Assembly: GCA_017469885.1 (NCBI GenBank)
Contig: JAFUFO010000017.1
Span: 1-42,381 of the forward strand
Reading direction: 5' to 3'
DNA from: Solobacterium sp.
Lineage (GTDB): Bacteria > Bacillota_I > Bacilli_A > Erysipelotrichales > Erysipelotrichaceae
DNA: 42,381 nt
Shown: piece by piece, positions 7,387 through 15,279 of the stretch
Numbering within the stretch: position 1 is the first letter of the stretch
How the letters are laid out: each line of letters starts with the position of its first letter
The notes under the pieces: model-generated
Databases searched by the model: none
What the model saw: only the letters and a program-made list of their open reading frames with translations
Told to the model about the DNA's origin: nothing
Made by a program: the position numbers and the translations under genes

Positions 7387-8793
7387 TTATTTTGATTCGG
7401 AAGGAATAAACCCGTTCTGTTCGGCAACCGCTTTGAACCAGTCACCGGACTGTTTGACCGTCCGTTTCCCGGTGCATAGATCAAGTGCCGCAAACCCATA
7501 GCGGTTCTTGAAGGCGTTGTTCCAGGACCAGCAGTCAATCGCAGTCCATGCATGAAAGCCAAAGCAGGCTGAGCCTTCCTCTATGGCGCGATGGAGCCAT
7601 TCAAGATGTTCCTCATAGAAGGCAATCCGGTAGTCATCGTTAATCTTTCCGGATGCATCGATGAAGCGTTCTTCTCCCTCAACTCCCATACCGTTTTCCG
7701 AGAGGTACCAGGGAATATTTCGATATTCCTGCTTCACTGCCATGGCGATATCATAGACCGCCTTCGGATAGATTTCCCATCCCCGGTAGGGATTGATGCG
7801 CCGGTCCGGCATTTCATAGTCTTCAAAATACCGGTCCGGAACCCATTCCAGGGTATCCAGACTGGTTTCGCGGGCTTTCACGCGGCGCGGGTGATAATAA
7901 TTCAGTCCGAGGAAATCCACCGTATTCTGACGGAGGAGCGCCGCATCTTCCGGCAATTCCTCAAACAGGACGCCGTCCTGTTTCAGAACACGGATCAGAC
8001 GTTCCGGAAATACGCCGTGCACGGCAGGCATCAGGAAGAACCGGTTACAGAAGTCTTCCGCAAACGCAGAAGCCGCAAGGTCTTCCGGACTGTCGGAACG
8101 CGGATAGGCAGGGGTCAGATTCAGGATAATGCCGATGGTTCCGGGAAGGTCCATGAAACGATAAGTTTGTATCGCAAGGGCAGACGCAAGATTGAGATGA
8201 TAGATCACCTGCACGGCATCTTTTCCGCGGTTCTGGTATTTCGGCCAGTGGAATCCGTAAAGATAGCCGGCTTCCGCGATGACCATTGGTTCATTGAAGG
8301 TAACCCAGCGGTGTACGTCATTTCCAAACAGAGAGAAGGCTGTCCGGGCATATTTTACATACAGATCAACCACATGCCGGCTGGTCCAGCCACCGTAGCG
8401 TTCCAGCAGTTCTTCCGGAAGGTCAAAGTGATGCAGGTTGAAGATCAGCTCAATGTCGTTTTTCTTCGCTGCCTGAATTACATTCCGGTAGAATGCGGCA
8501 CCTTCAGGATCCGGCTCTCCGGTCTCCAGATCCCGGATCAGCCGTGTCCATTGAATGGACGTGCGGTAGGAATTGAATCCGAGCTGCTTCATTAACGCGA
8601 AGTCTTCCTCGTAATGATGCATAAAATCACAGGTGACATCCGGTCCGACCTGATTGAAAAAATCATCCGGCCTCAGATCATACCAGTGATCCATGATGCT
8701 TTTATGCGGCTTGTTGAAGAAACCTTCTGTCTGCGGTCCGCTTGCGGCAGCGCCCCAGAGAAAGCCGTCCGGAAACGTCAGCCGGCCGCTCAC
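7387..8793 (-). CDS. GH1 family beta-glycosidase, probably 6-phospho-beta-glucosidase type
   Basis: The 468 residues match family 1 glycosidases. The opening FPDGFLWGAAASGPQTEG is the family signature. Acid/base Glu168 lies in TFNEP and nucleophile Glu366 in LSENG. After the last WTAID strand, Ser423 (SWNNAFKNRY) stands where plain beta-glucosidases have Glu. Ser there, with a following Lys and Tyr, is the phosphate-binding set of 6-phospho-glycosidases, but the Lys is shifted by one place (K429, N430), so specificity is not certain. It starts with GTG overlapping the ROK stop (GTGA), with GGAG before it. Paired with the ROK kinase it would split phosphorylated beta-glucosides in the cytosol. 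Confidence 0.93.
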   Translation of the reverse strand: MSGRLTFPDGFLWGAAASGPQTEGFFNKPHKSIMDHWYDLRPDDFFNQVGPDVTCDFMHHYEEDFALMKQLGFNSYRTSIQWTRLIRDLETGEPDPEGAAFYRNVIQAAKKNDIELIFNLHHFDLPEELLERYGGWTSRHVVDLYVKYARTAFSLFGNDVHRWVTFNEPMVIAEAGYLYGFHWPKYQNRGKDAVQVIYHLNLASALAIQTYRFMDLPGTIGIILNLTPAYPRSDSPEDLAASAFAEDFCNRFFLMPAVHGVFPERLIRVLKQDGVLFEELPEDAALLRQNTVDFLGLNYYHPRRVKARETSLDTLEWVPDRYFEDYEMPDRRINPYRGWEIYPKAVYDIAMAVKQEYRNIPWYLSENGMGVEGEERFIDASGKINDDYRIAFYEEHLEWLHRAIEEGSACFGFHAWTAIDCWSWNNAFKNRYGFAALDLCTGKRTVKQSGDWFKAVAEQNGFIPSESK

Positions 8794-9680
8794 AGGAGTT
8801 CTCCGTGAAGACTGCGGAAGTGGCAGGCGGCGCCGACGAGATTTGCATGATTGCGGAATCTGCTGGTACGCAGATCCGGTTTTACAAAGGCGCTTCGATA
8901 GGGACCGATCACATCGTCTATGTAGCGGTTGATCTGTGAAATCAGTTCGGGTCTTGCGCTGATGCCCCCGCCGATCAGAATACGCTCGGGGTCATAGATC
9001 TGCTGGAGCGTAAGGGTGCCGATTGCGGCAGCGGTATAGAACCGTCCGACATGCTTTGCATAGATCCGGTTTGACGCGGCTCCGGAAAACAGTTCCTCAC
9101 CCGTCAGACTTCCTGCCGCAAGACCGGCTTCTTCCTCAGCGTGGCGGATTGTTTTTACCGTAGAGTAATACGACCAGACATGCCGGTCTCCGGTATCGGG
9201 ATTGCCGTCCGTGATAATCAGCCCGAACTCTCCCGCGCTGTTATGTGCACCGCGGTGAATGGTCCGGTTTTTGATTACCGTTCCGCCGACACCGGTGCCG
9301 ATGACAATGACGATACAGTCATTAATGTCTGCGGCCTCGCCAAGTTCGAGTTCCGCCAGTGCAGCACAGTTGGCATCATTTTCGATTTCGACCGGCGCAT
9401 GGAGGGTATTCGCAATCAGTTCGCGGATATTCGGACCGTGCAGATAGGGAATGGCACTGACGCCGTGCACAAATCCGGTGGCACTGTCGACCGCCCCCGG
9501 TGAACTGATTGCGGCAGCGTCTGCCCCAATTTCGGTAAAGACCATACAGATATTCCTTAACAGTTGGTCGAGAGAAGGCGGCGTAGGAAAACTTCCGCTT
9601 CCGGTAACGGTTCCGAGCGGATCGACAAGACCGTATTTTACGGAGGTTCCTCCGATATCAAATGCAAGCAGGTTCATCAT
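8790..9680 (-). CDS. ROK family sugar kinase, possibly beta-glucoside kinase
   Basis: This 296-residue protein has the ATP-binding AFDIGGTSVK start, IENDANCAALAE and IGTGVGGTVI motifs of ROK kinases. The Cys-rich zinc motif (CxCGxxGCxE) of glucokinases and NagC-like repressors is absent, and there is no HTH, so it is an enzyme rather than a regulator. Beta-glucoside kinases such as BglK also lack this zinc site and feed 6-phospho-beta-glucosidases. The 4-base overlap with the GH1 gene fits that pairing. Its own start overlaps the MATE stop (TAATG), so the three genes form one translationally coupled operon. Confidence 0.9.
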   Translation of the reverse strand: MMNLLAFDIGGTSVKYGLVDPLGTVTGSGSFPTPPSLDQLLRNICMVFTEIGADAAAISSPGAVDSATGFVHGVSAIPYLHGPNIRELIANTLHAPVEIENDANCAALAELELGEAADINDCIVIVIGTGVGGTVIKNRTIHRGAHNSAGEFGLIITDGNPDTGDRHVWSYYSTVKTIRHAEEEAGLAAGSLTGEELFSGAASNRIYAKHVGRFYTAAAIGTLTLQQIYDPERILIGGGISARPELISQINRYIDDVIGPYRSAFVKPDLRTSRFRNHANLVGAACHFRSLHGELL

Positions 9681-11086
9681 TATTCTCCACTTATCATCAT
9701 ACCTGTTCCATCGGGTCCGTCCTGCGGAAGTTTCCGGTACAGGGTGAAATACATGGTGATAAAGCAGGCAAGTCCGCCGACCAGATTGGAAATCGGCTCT
9801 GCCAGATAGACGCCGTTCACGCCGTAACCAAGACGGGGAAGCAGGAAGGTGAGCGGAACGACAATGATGACCTTCCGGAACAGAGAGAAGAAGACGGCCC
9901 GCCGGACACAGCGCATCGCGGTAAAGGTCGACTGCCCGGCAAACTGAAAGGTCATGAAGACAAAGCCAAAGAAATAAATAAACAGTGCACTGGTGCCGGC
10001 AGAGATCATCGCCGCATCATCGGTAAAGATCCGCATCAGCGCCTGCGGAAAGAAAATCACTACCGCCCAGGCAGCCAATGTATAGATGATCGCCGCAAGT
10101 GTCATGAATTTCACGCTCGCCTTGATGCGGGAGTATTTCCGGGCGCCGTAGTTGAATGAGATAACCGGCTGAGCGCCCTGGGTAATGGCGTTGCAGGGGA
10201 GGGACATGACTTCCCGGATGGAATTGATGACGGTCATGACGCCGACATACAGATCCCCGCCGAAGGTGCGCAGGGTGACATTGCATGCAATCTGAACCAG
10301 AGAGTTGGTTCCCTGCATGATGAATCCGGTAATGCCGAGACTGCAGATTTCCTTTATCAAGGATCCTTCCGGCCTCCAGAGATCTGCCTCCATGCGGTAC
10401 AGGGTGAGATCCGAGAAGAAAAAGTACAGTACCCAGACAAAGGAGACGCCCTGGGCAATGATGGTCGCAAGGGCAGCTCCCGCAACGCCCATATGGAATA
10501 CATAGATGAACAGCGGGTCCAGAATGATATTTACAACTGCACCCGCAAGCACGGTGATCATTCCGTGCCGGGGGAAGCCCTGCGCATTGATGAAACTGTT
10601 CATTCCGGTGGAAATCATGGAAAACGTCGTACCAAGCAGATAGATCTTCAGATAGCTGTCTGCGTACGGGTAGGAGGCTTCGGATGCGCCGAAGAGAAAC
10701 AGGATCGGCCGCCGGAACACATAACAGAAGACAAACAGAATCAGCGAGGAAACGGTTAACATCATCGCGGCCTGATTGAGGATCTGTGAAGCACGCTTTT
10801 CTTCCTTTGCGCCGCGGGCAATCGCAAACAGCGGGGCACCGCCGGACGCAACGAGATTCGTAAACGCCGCAATGATCGTGGTCAGAGGAAAGGCAAGACC
10901 AATGCCGGTCAGCGCTGCGGCGCCGGTGTTGCCGGGCATATGACCGATGAAAACACGGTCGACAATATTGTAGAGAAGATGAACGATCTGCGCTGTCATC
11001 AGCGGCAGGGACTGCGCCAGAATGACTTTCCAGACCGCACCATGTTCAAAATCTGTCTTCGCAGAGCGCGGATGCTTTATACTCAT
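9680..11086 (-). CDS. MATE family multidrug/solute antiporter
   Basis: The protein has about 468 residues and 12 predicted membrane segments in two similar halves. It carries MATE features: an early PLMTAQIVHLLYNIVDRVFIG helix pair, and the second-half N-S-x-x-E-V-M and QGAQPVISFNYGA patterns. MATE proteins export drugs or organic cations using Na+ or H+. I choose the ATG at 11086 because the frame's more distal starts (to 11158) would run into the divergent phosphatase gene and add a non-hydrophobic tail. No clear ribosome site precedes it. It leads the operon with the ROK kinase and GH1 enzyme; whether it carries a glucoside or is simply adjacent is unknown. Confidence 0.9.
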   Translation of the reverse strand: MSIKHPRSAKTDFEHGAVWKVILAQSLPLMTAQIVHLLYNIVDRVFIGHMPGNTGAAALTGIGLAFPLTTIIAAFTNLVASGGAPLFAIARGAKEEKRASQILNQAAMMLTVSSLILFVFCYVFRRPILFLFGASEASYPYADSYLKIYLLGTTFSMISTGMNSFINAQGFPRHGMITVLAGAVVNIILDPLFIYVFHMGVAGAALATIIAQGVSFVWVLYFFFSDLTLYRMEADLWRPEGSLIKEICSLGITGFIMQGTNSLVQIACNVTLRTFGGDLYVGVMTVINSIREVMSLPCNAITQGAQPVISFNYGARKYSRIKASVKFMTLAAIIYTLAAWAVVIFFPQALMRIFTDDAAMISAGTSALFIYFFGFVFMTFQFAGQSTFTAMRCVRRAVFFSLFRKVIIVVPLTFLLPRLGYGVNGVYLAEPISNLVGGLACFITMYFTLYRKLPQDGPDGTGMMISGE

Positions 11087-11158
11087 ATATACGTTAATAT
11101 AGCCCTGTTTTGAGAAATGCGCACAGCATCTTTCGGAAACAGGGACAGGAGAAACCAC

Positions 11159-11950
11159 ATGTCAGAACGAATCCAGCTGAACGGACTGAACAATACACGT
11201 GATCTGTGCGGAATGACCGGCGCGGAAGGACGGAAGATCCGTCGGGGCAGGCTGATCCGCAGCGGTCATCTTTACTATGCGGATGAAGCGGATCGGGAAA
11301 AGCTTTCAAACCTGGTCGGAGTTATCGTGGACTTCCGCACGGACCGGGAAGTGAAAGAAAAACCGGATCCGATGCTTCCCGGGGTGGAAGCGGTACATCT
11401 TCCGATTCTGACGGAACAGGCGGTCGGAATTTCACGGGAAAAAGAGGCTGAACGGCATGCCGGCATTAAGATGATGCGGGAACCGGAAACCGCCAGAGCG
11501 CATATGTGCAATATGTACCGGATGATCGGAAGCAGTGAATTCTGCGCTTCCCAGTACGCCCGGTTTGTAAAACTGCTTCTGGAGAATCGTGAAAAGGCGG
11601 TGCTCTGGCACTGCACTGCCGGAAAGGACCGTGCAGGTTTCGGTTCGGTGATTGTGGAAGAACTGCTCGGCGTTTCAAGGGACGACATCTATGAAGACTA
11701 TCTGATGACCAATGCATGTCTGAAGGAAGAAGTGGACAGTCTGCTTGGCGAACTGCAGAAAATGATGAATCTTTCCGATCCGGCCAGTGAAACGGCAATG
11801 CGGGTACTGTTCGGTGCGGAGAAGGAGTACCTTGATACGCTGTATCAGGCAATTGATGATACCTTCGGCGGAATGGATCGTTATCTGCGGGATGTTCTGC
11901 AGGTTTCGAATGCGGATAAAGAGCATCTGAGATCCATGTATCTGGAGTGA
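11159..11950 (+). CDS. Tyrosine phosphatase family protein (MptpB-like)
   Basis: This 263-residue protein has the CX5R active site HCTAGKDRAG, with Cys152 and Arg158. The N-terminus NGLNNTRDLCGM and SGHLYYADEAD match the 'protein tyrosine/serine phosphatase' family of MptpB, which acts on phosphotyrosine, phosphoserine or phosphoinositides. GGAG lies 8 bases before this ATG; a start at 11117 would add residues with no family match. It is divergent from the MATE operon and followed after 4 bases by a DMT transporter gene, so the two are probably co-expressed. Confidence 0.88.
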   Translation: MSERIQLNGLNNTRDLCGMTGAEGRKIRRGRLIRSGHLYYADEADREKLSNLVGVIVDFRTDREVKEKPDPMLPGVEAVHLPILTEQAVGISREKEAERHAGIKMMREPETARAHMCNMYRMIGSSEFCASQYARFVKLLLENREKAVLWHCTAGKDRAGFGSVIVEELLGVSRDDIYEDYLMTNACLKEEVDSLLGELQKMMNLSDPASETAMRVLFGAEKEYLDTLYQAIDDTFGGMDRYLRDVLQVSNADKEHLRSMYLE

Positions 11951-11954
11951 GCGG

Positions 11955-12797
11955 ATGCTGTATCTGATTCTTGCGATTGCCGCAAGCGCTGCCGTAACGC
12001 TGGTTCTGCGGGCTGTCGGAGACGGATCGGGAAACCGGTACGGCGTGCTTCTTGGAAATTATCTGACCTGCGTCATGCTCGCACTTGTGCAGTGTCTGCG
12101 CAATCCGGCGCCGATCCACGGCATTACGGTATTCTGCGGTCTCTGCGGCGGCATTCTGTTTGTGCTTGGACTTGTCATGATGCAGCGGAGTATTCAGGTC
12201 AACGGTGCTTCACTGACCGGTGCTTTTTCCAAACTCGGACTGCTCGTTCCGCTGGCAATCAGTGTCCTGATTTTCCGGGAATCCGTATCCTGGATAAGGC
12301 TTGCGGGCATTGTGACTGCCGTAGCGGCCATTCTTGTGATTCACAGTGATTCTTCTCCGGCGCAGACGTATCGTGTCAGTACACCGCTTCTGCTTGGAAC
12401 ACTGCTTGGGTGCGGCAGCGGCGATGCCATGGCAAAGATCTTTGAGGAAGTCGGATCACAGGCACAGGAGCCGCAGTATTTCCTGATTCTGTTTCTGTGT
12501 GCGTCGCTGATCACATTCGGACTCAGCCGCCTTGAAACAGGGAAAACCGGTGCGAGAATTACAACAAGAGATATCCTGTCCGGAATTCTGGTCGGCATAC
12601 CGAATTATACCTCGGCATATCTTCTGCTGGGTGCGCTGAAACGGCTGCCGGCACTGCTGGTATATCCGGCAGTCAGTGCCGGAACACTGCTTGTGATCCT
12701 CATTCTGAGTTCCATTCTGTTTCAGGAACAGCTCACCCGGCGGATGCTGGGAGGGGTGTGTATGATTCTTGCGGCACTGGTGTTGCTGAATCTTTAG
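11955..12797 (+). CDS. DMT/EamA family transporter
   Basis: The 280 residues are almost wholly hydrophobic, with ten likely membrane helices in two repeats, as in drug/metabolite transporters of the EamA type. The half-ends carry the usual short-helix pattern (IFRESVSWIRLAGIVTAVAAIL and FQEQLTRRMLGG). The substrate is unknown. The start follows the phosphatase stop by 4 bases (TGAGCGGATG), indicating one operon. An extended -10 for the next gene begins just after its stop. Confidence 0.88.
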   Translation: MLYLILAIAASAAVTLVLRAVGDGSGNRYGVLLGNYLTCVMLALVQCLRNPAPIHGITVFCGLCGGILFVLGLVMMQRSIQVNGASLTGAFSKLGLLVPLAISVLIFRESVSWIRLAGIVTAVAAILVIHSDSSPAQTYRVSTPLLLGTLLGCGSGDAMAKIFEEVGSQAQEPQYFLILFLCASLITFGLSRLETGKTGARITTRDILSGILVGIPNYTSAYLLLGALKRLPALLVYPAVSAGTLLVILILSSILFQEQLTRRMLGGVCMILAALVLLNL

Positions 12798-12809
12798 AAT
12801 TGCTGCACA

Positions 12810-12818
12810 TGATATAAT
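12810..12818 (+). promoter_or_regulatory. Extended -10 promoter of SPFH operon
   Basis: TGA-TATAAT is a perfect extended -10 box about 28 bases before the start codon. No convincing -35 is present, as is allowed for extended -10 promoters. Confidence 0.55.
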
Positions 12819-12846
12819 TGAAAGGTAACAAAAGGAGGTATTTATC

Positions 12847-13767
12847 ATGCCGGTTTTCTTTGATATTCTTGTAATTCTTGTACTGGTGATTCTTGTGCTG
12901 GTCGCATGCCTGAGAATCGTTCCGCAGGGAAGTGCCTTCGTCATTGAACGACTCGGACGGTACAGTGCGACATGGCAGCCGGGTATTCATTTCATGCTGC
13001 CGGTGATTGACCGTGTTGCACGCAAGGTGCTGCTGAAGGAACAGGTTGCCGACTTTGCCCCGCAGCCGGTTATTACAAAAGATAACGTCACGATGATGAT
13101 TGATTCCGTTGTATACTTTCTGATCTTTGACCCGAAACTGTATGCATACGGTGTTGAAAACCCGATCATGGCAATGGAAAATCTGACTGCCACAACACTT
13201 CGTAATATCATCGGTGATATGGAACTCGACGCAACCCTGACATCCCGTGAGGCGATCAACTCCCGTATGCTGGCAACGATTGATGCCGCAACCGATCCCT
13301 GGGGAATCAAGGTTACCCGTGTTGAGCTGAAGAACATTCAGCCGCCTGCAGCGATCCGTGAATCCATGGAAAAGCAGATGAAGGCAGAACGTGAAAAGCG
13401 TGCCGCGATTCTTACCGCAGAAGGTCAGAAACAGGCAATGATCCTTGAGGCAGAAGGCCGCAAGGAATCTGCAGTCCTGAACGCGGAAGCCGCCAAGCAG
13501 GCTACCATTCTCGCGGCAGAAGCGGAGAAGGAACGCCAGATCCGCGAAGCGGAAGGTCACTCTGAAGCGATCCGCAAGGTCCAGCAGGCGAATGCGGACG
13601 GTATCCGCATGATCCGTGAAGCCGGCGCAGATGAGGCGGTGCTTCGCATCAAGAGCCTTGAGGCATTTGCACAGGCAGCCAACGGCCAGGCAACCAAGAT
13701 CATCATTCCTTCTGAAATTCAGGGACTCGCCGGACTTGCGGAAGGCATTAAGGAAGCCGTGAAATAA
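12847..13767 (+). CDS. SPFH domain (stomatin/prohibitin-like, slipin) membrane protein
   Basis: This 306-residue protein has an N-terminal membrane helix (about 5-22), then the SPFH domain (RIVPQGSAFVIERLGRY ... GIHFMLPVIDRV ... TLRNIIGDMELDATLTSRE), and an Ala/Glu/Lys-rich coiled coil (about 180-270) with repeated AEG-x-KE-A units. Family proteins form ring- or cage-like oligomers that organise membrane microdomains and protease access. A strong AAAGGAGG precedes the ATG. The next gene starts 2 bases after the stop and takes the place where an NfeD partner often sits. Confidence 0.93.
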   Translation: MPVFFDILVILVLVILVLVACLRIVPQGSAFVIERLGRYSATWQPGIHFMLPVIDRVARKVLLKEQVADFAPQPVITKDNVTMMIDSVVYFLIFDPKLYAYGVENPIMAMENLTATTLRNIIGDMELDATLTSREAINSRMLATIDAATDPWGIKVTRVELKNIQPPAAIRESMEKQMKAEREKRAAILTAEGQKQAMILEAEGRKESAVLNAEAAKQATILAAEAEKERQIREAEGHSEAIRKVQQANADGIRMIREAGADEAVLRIKSLEAFAQAANGQATKIIIPSEIQGLAGLAEGIKEAVK

Positions 13768-13769
13768 CA

Positions 13770-14075
13770 ATGGGCATTGATGGATTCCTGTCCGTACTGC
13801 TGTTTCTCGGAATCTGGATTGCAATCTTCTCGGTATTCTCTTCCGTTCTTGCAAAGGCAAGAAAACAGGGCAGGATGATTTCTTCCGACGGGCATGTGGT
13901 CTCGAAGGAAGAGGATCTTACCTGTGAGGGAACAGACGGGCATGTGCATCCGAAACTTTCTGCGAAGGATGCGGCAGACTTCGGAAGACGCTACATCGTT
14001 CATAACGATCCGGAAACCGGATATGTGATTCTCAACGGTGTAAAGCGCAAGCTCTCTGACTGTAAAGATCTTTAA
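13770..14075 (+). CDS. Small membrane protein coupled to SPFH gene
   Basis: This 101-residue protein has one N-terminal membrane helix (LSVLLFLGIWIAIFSVF) followed by a polar part with two GH-V-H/S repeats (SSDGHVVSKEED, GTDGHVHPKLSA) and a C-terminal GYVILNGVKRKLSDC. It is not NfeD (no OB-fold-like tail of the usual kind), and I recognise no family. The 2-base spacing to the SPFH gene suggests a translationally coupled partner that is inferred to sit in the same membrane assembly. A terminator follows at once. Confidence 0.8.
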   Translation: MGIDGFLSVLLFLGIWIAIFSVFSSVLAKARKQGRMISSDGHVVSKEEDLTCEGTDGHVHPKLSAKDAADFGRRYIVHNDPETGYVILNGVKRKLSDCKDL

Positions 14076-14079
14076 CAAT

Positions 14080-14112
14080 AACGGACAGGTGATTCCTGTC
14101 CGTTGTTTTTTT
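14080..14112 (+). terminator. Terminator of SPFH operon
   Basis: AACGGACAGG (14080-14089) and CCTGTCCGTT (14095-14104) make a perfect 10-bp stem, followed by G and a T run. Confidence 0.92.
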
Positions 14113-14181
14113 ACGTCAAGTATTGTAAATTTTCTATCATGACCGGCACATCATGCCGGCAGGTTTCAGGATGGGTTGATC

Positions 14182-14982
14182 ATGAGTATTTTATTCTTTG
14201 ACATTGATAACACGCTTCTCTCCCACAAGACATTCACGATTCCCGACAGTGCGTTGAAAGCACTCCGTATGGCAAAGGAACGGGGACACCGTGCGTTTAT
14301 TTCCAGTGGCCGGGCGTATGATTCGCTGAAAGAGTATCTTGATCCGGAACTGTTTGACGGTGCGATCGGAGGCAGCGGAGCCTGCGGCTTCGTGAACGGG
14401 GAACCGGTATTTACCCATTTCTTTGACAATGCAGATGTCCTGAGGGTTTACGAAATCGCGCAGAAAGCAGGCGCAGGAATGTCGGTTCAGTCGATCCGCA
14501 CCAGCCGCATGACCGAATACGGCATGGATCATTTCCGGAAATATGCGCATGCCGGCGCAGAGCGGATCCGCAAGATGAACTTTACGGTATTTGATCCGGC
14601 GACTGCAGGCCAGTGCTGTAAGATGGATCTCTTCTTCGGACCGGAGGTGGATTACATGCATGTGATCTCCCAGCTTCCGGACACGATTGACAAGTGTCCC
14701 AGTCTGAGTGTCACAAGTGAGATGAAGGGGTGTGAACTGACTCCGCGCGGAATCAATAAAGCAGCTGGCGCAATGGAACTGACAAAGTATCTCAATATTG
14801 ATGTGCAGGATTCCTATGCGTTCGGAGACTCCGAAAATGATATTGAGATCATCCGGGCATGCGGAACCGGTATCGCAATGGGAAACGGTGCGCAGAAGGT
14901 AAAGGAAGCGGCAGACTATGTGACCGCGGATATTGAAGAAGACGGCATTTATCTTGCGATGAAACATTTCAATCTGATCTGA
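14182..14982 (+). CDS. HAD family phosphatase (Cof-type)
   Basis: This 266-residue protein has all HAD motifs: DIDNTLL at the N-terminus (nucleophile Asp), SSGR as motif II, a Lys region in the C-terminal third, and GDSENDIEII as motif IV. The insert between motifs is the C2b cap of the Cof/YbjI group, which hydrolyses sugar phosphates and nucleotide phosphates in the cytosol. I place the start at the ATG at 14182, which has AGGATGG upstream; an in-frame TTG lies two codons earlier. It is single, followed by a tRNA. Confidence 0.92.
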   Translation: MSILFFDIDNTLLSHKTFTIPDSALKALRMAKERGHRAFISSGRAYDSLKEYLDPELFDGAIGGSGACGFVNGEPVFTHFFDNADVLRVYEIAQKAGAGMSVQSIRTSRMTEYGMDHFRKYAHAGAERIRKMNFTVFDPATAGQCCKMDLFFGPEVDYMHVISQLPDTIDKCPSLSVTSEMKGCELTPRGINKAAGAMELTKYLNIDVQDSYAFGDSENDIEIIRACGTGIAMGNGAQKVKEAADYVTADIEEDGIYLAMKHFNLI

Positions 14983-14989
14983 AAAGATT

Positions 14990-15017
14990 TTGGAAACAGC
15001 CTGTTTTGTAATACAAT
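14990..15017 (+). promoter_or_regulatory. Promoter of tRNA-Gln
   Basis: TTGGAA (14990-14995), a 16-base spacer and TACAAT (15012-15017) lie 15 bases before the tRNA. Confidence 0.65.
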
Positions 15018-15032
15018 GAAGCAGGTTTCTCT

Positions 15033-15104
15033 TGGGGTGTAGCCAAGCGGTAAGGCAGGGGACTTTGACTCCCTCATGCGTGGGTTCGAATCCCGCCACC
15101 CCAG
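15033..15104 (+). tRNA. tRNA-Gln (anticodon TTG)
   Basis: The acceptor stem TGGGGTG pairs with CACCCCA. The anticodon loop CTTTGAC gives TTG, and the T loop TTCGAAT is standard. Discriminator G fits tRNA-Gln. CCA is not encoded. Confidence 0.93.
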
Positions 15105-15176
15105 CCTCTTTGCATAAAACAGAACTCTGACAGCAGACGGGTTCTGCGGTATGGCGTTCCAGCCTGTATGAATGAC

Positions 15177-15207
15177 CTCCCGGTGATGAGCCGGGAGTTT
15201 TATTTTG
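15177..15207 (+). terminator. Terminator downstream of tRNA-Gln
   Basis: CTCCCGG (15177-15183) and CCGGGAG (15191-15197) flank a 7-base loop and are followed by TTTTATTTT. Confidence 0.85.
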
Positions 15208-15219
15208 GGACCGGTATAA

Positions 15220-15255
15220 TAAAAACCTCTTTGGATCCAGGTTGATCCAAAGAGG
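15220..15255 (-). terminator. Terminator of gdhA
   Basis: CCTCTTTGGATC (15226-15237) and GATCCAAAGAGG (15244-15255) form a 12-bp stem. On the minus strand the hairpin runs into TTTTTATT. Confidence 0.88.
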
Positions 15256-15279
15256 TATGAGACGCTGATGAATCAGTGA

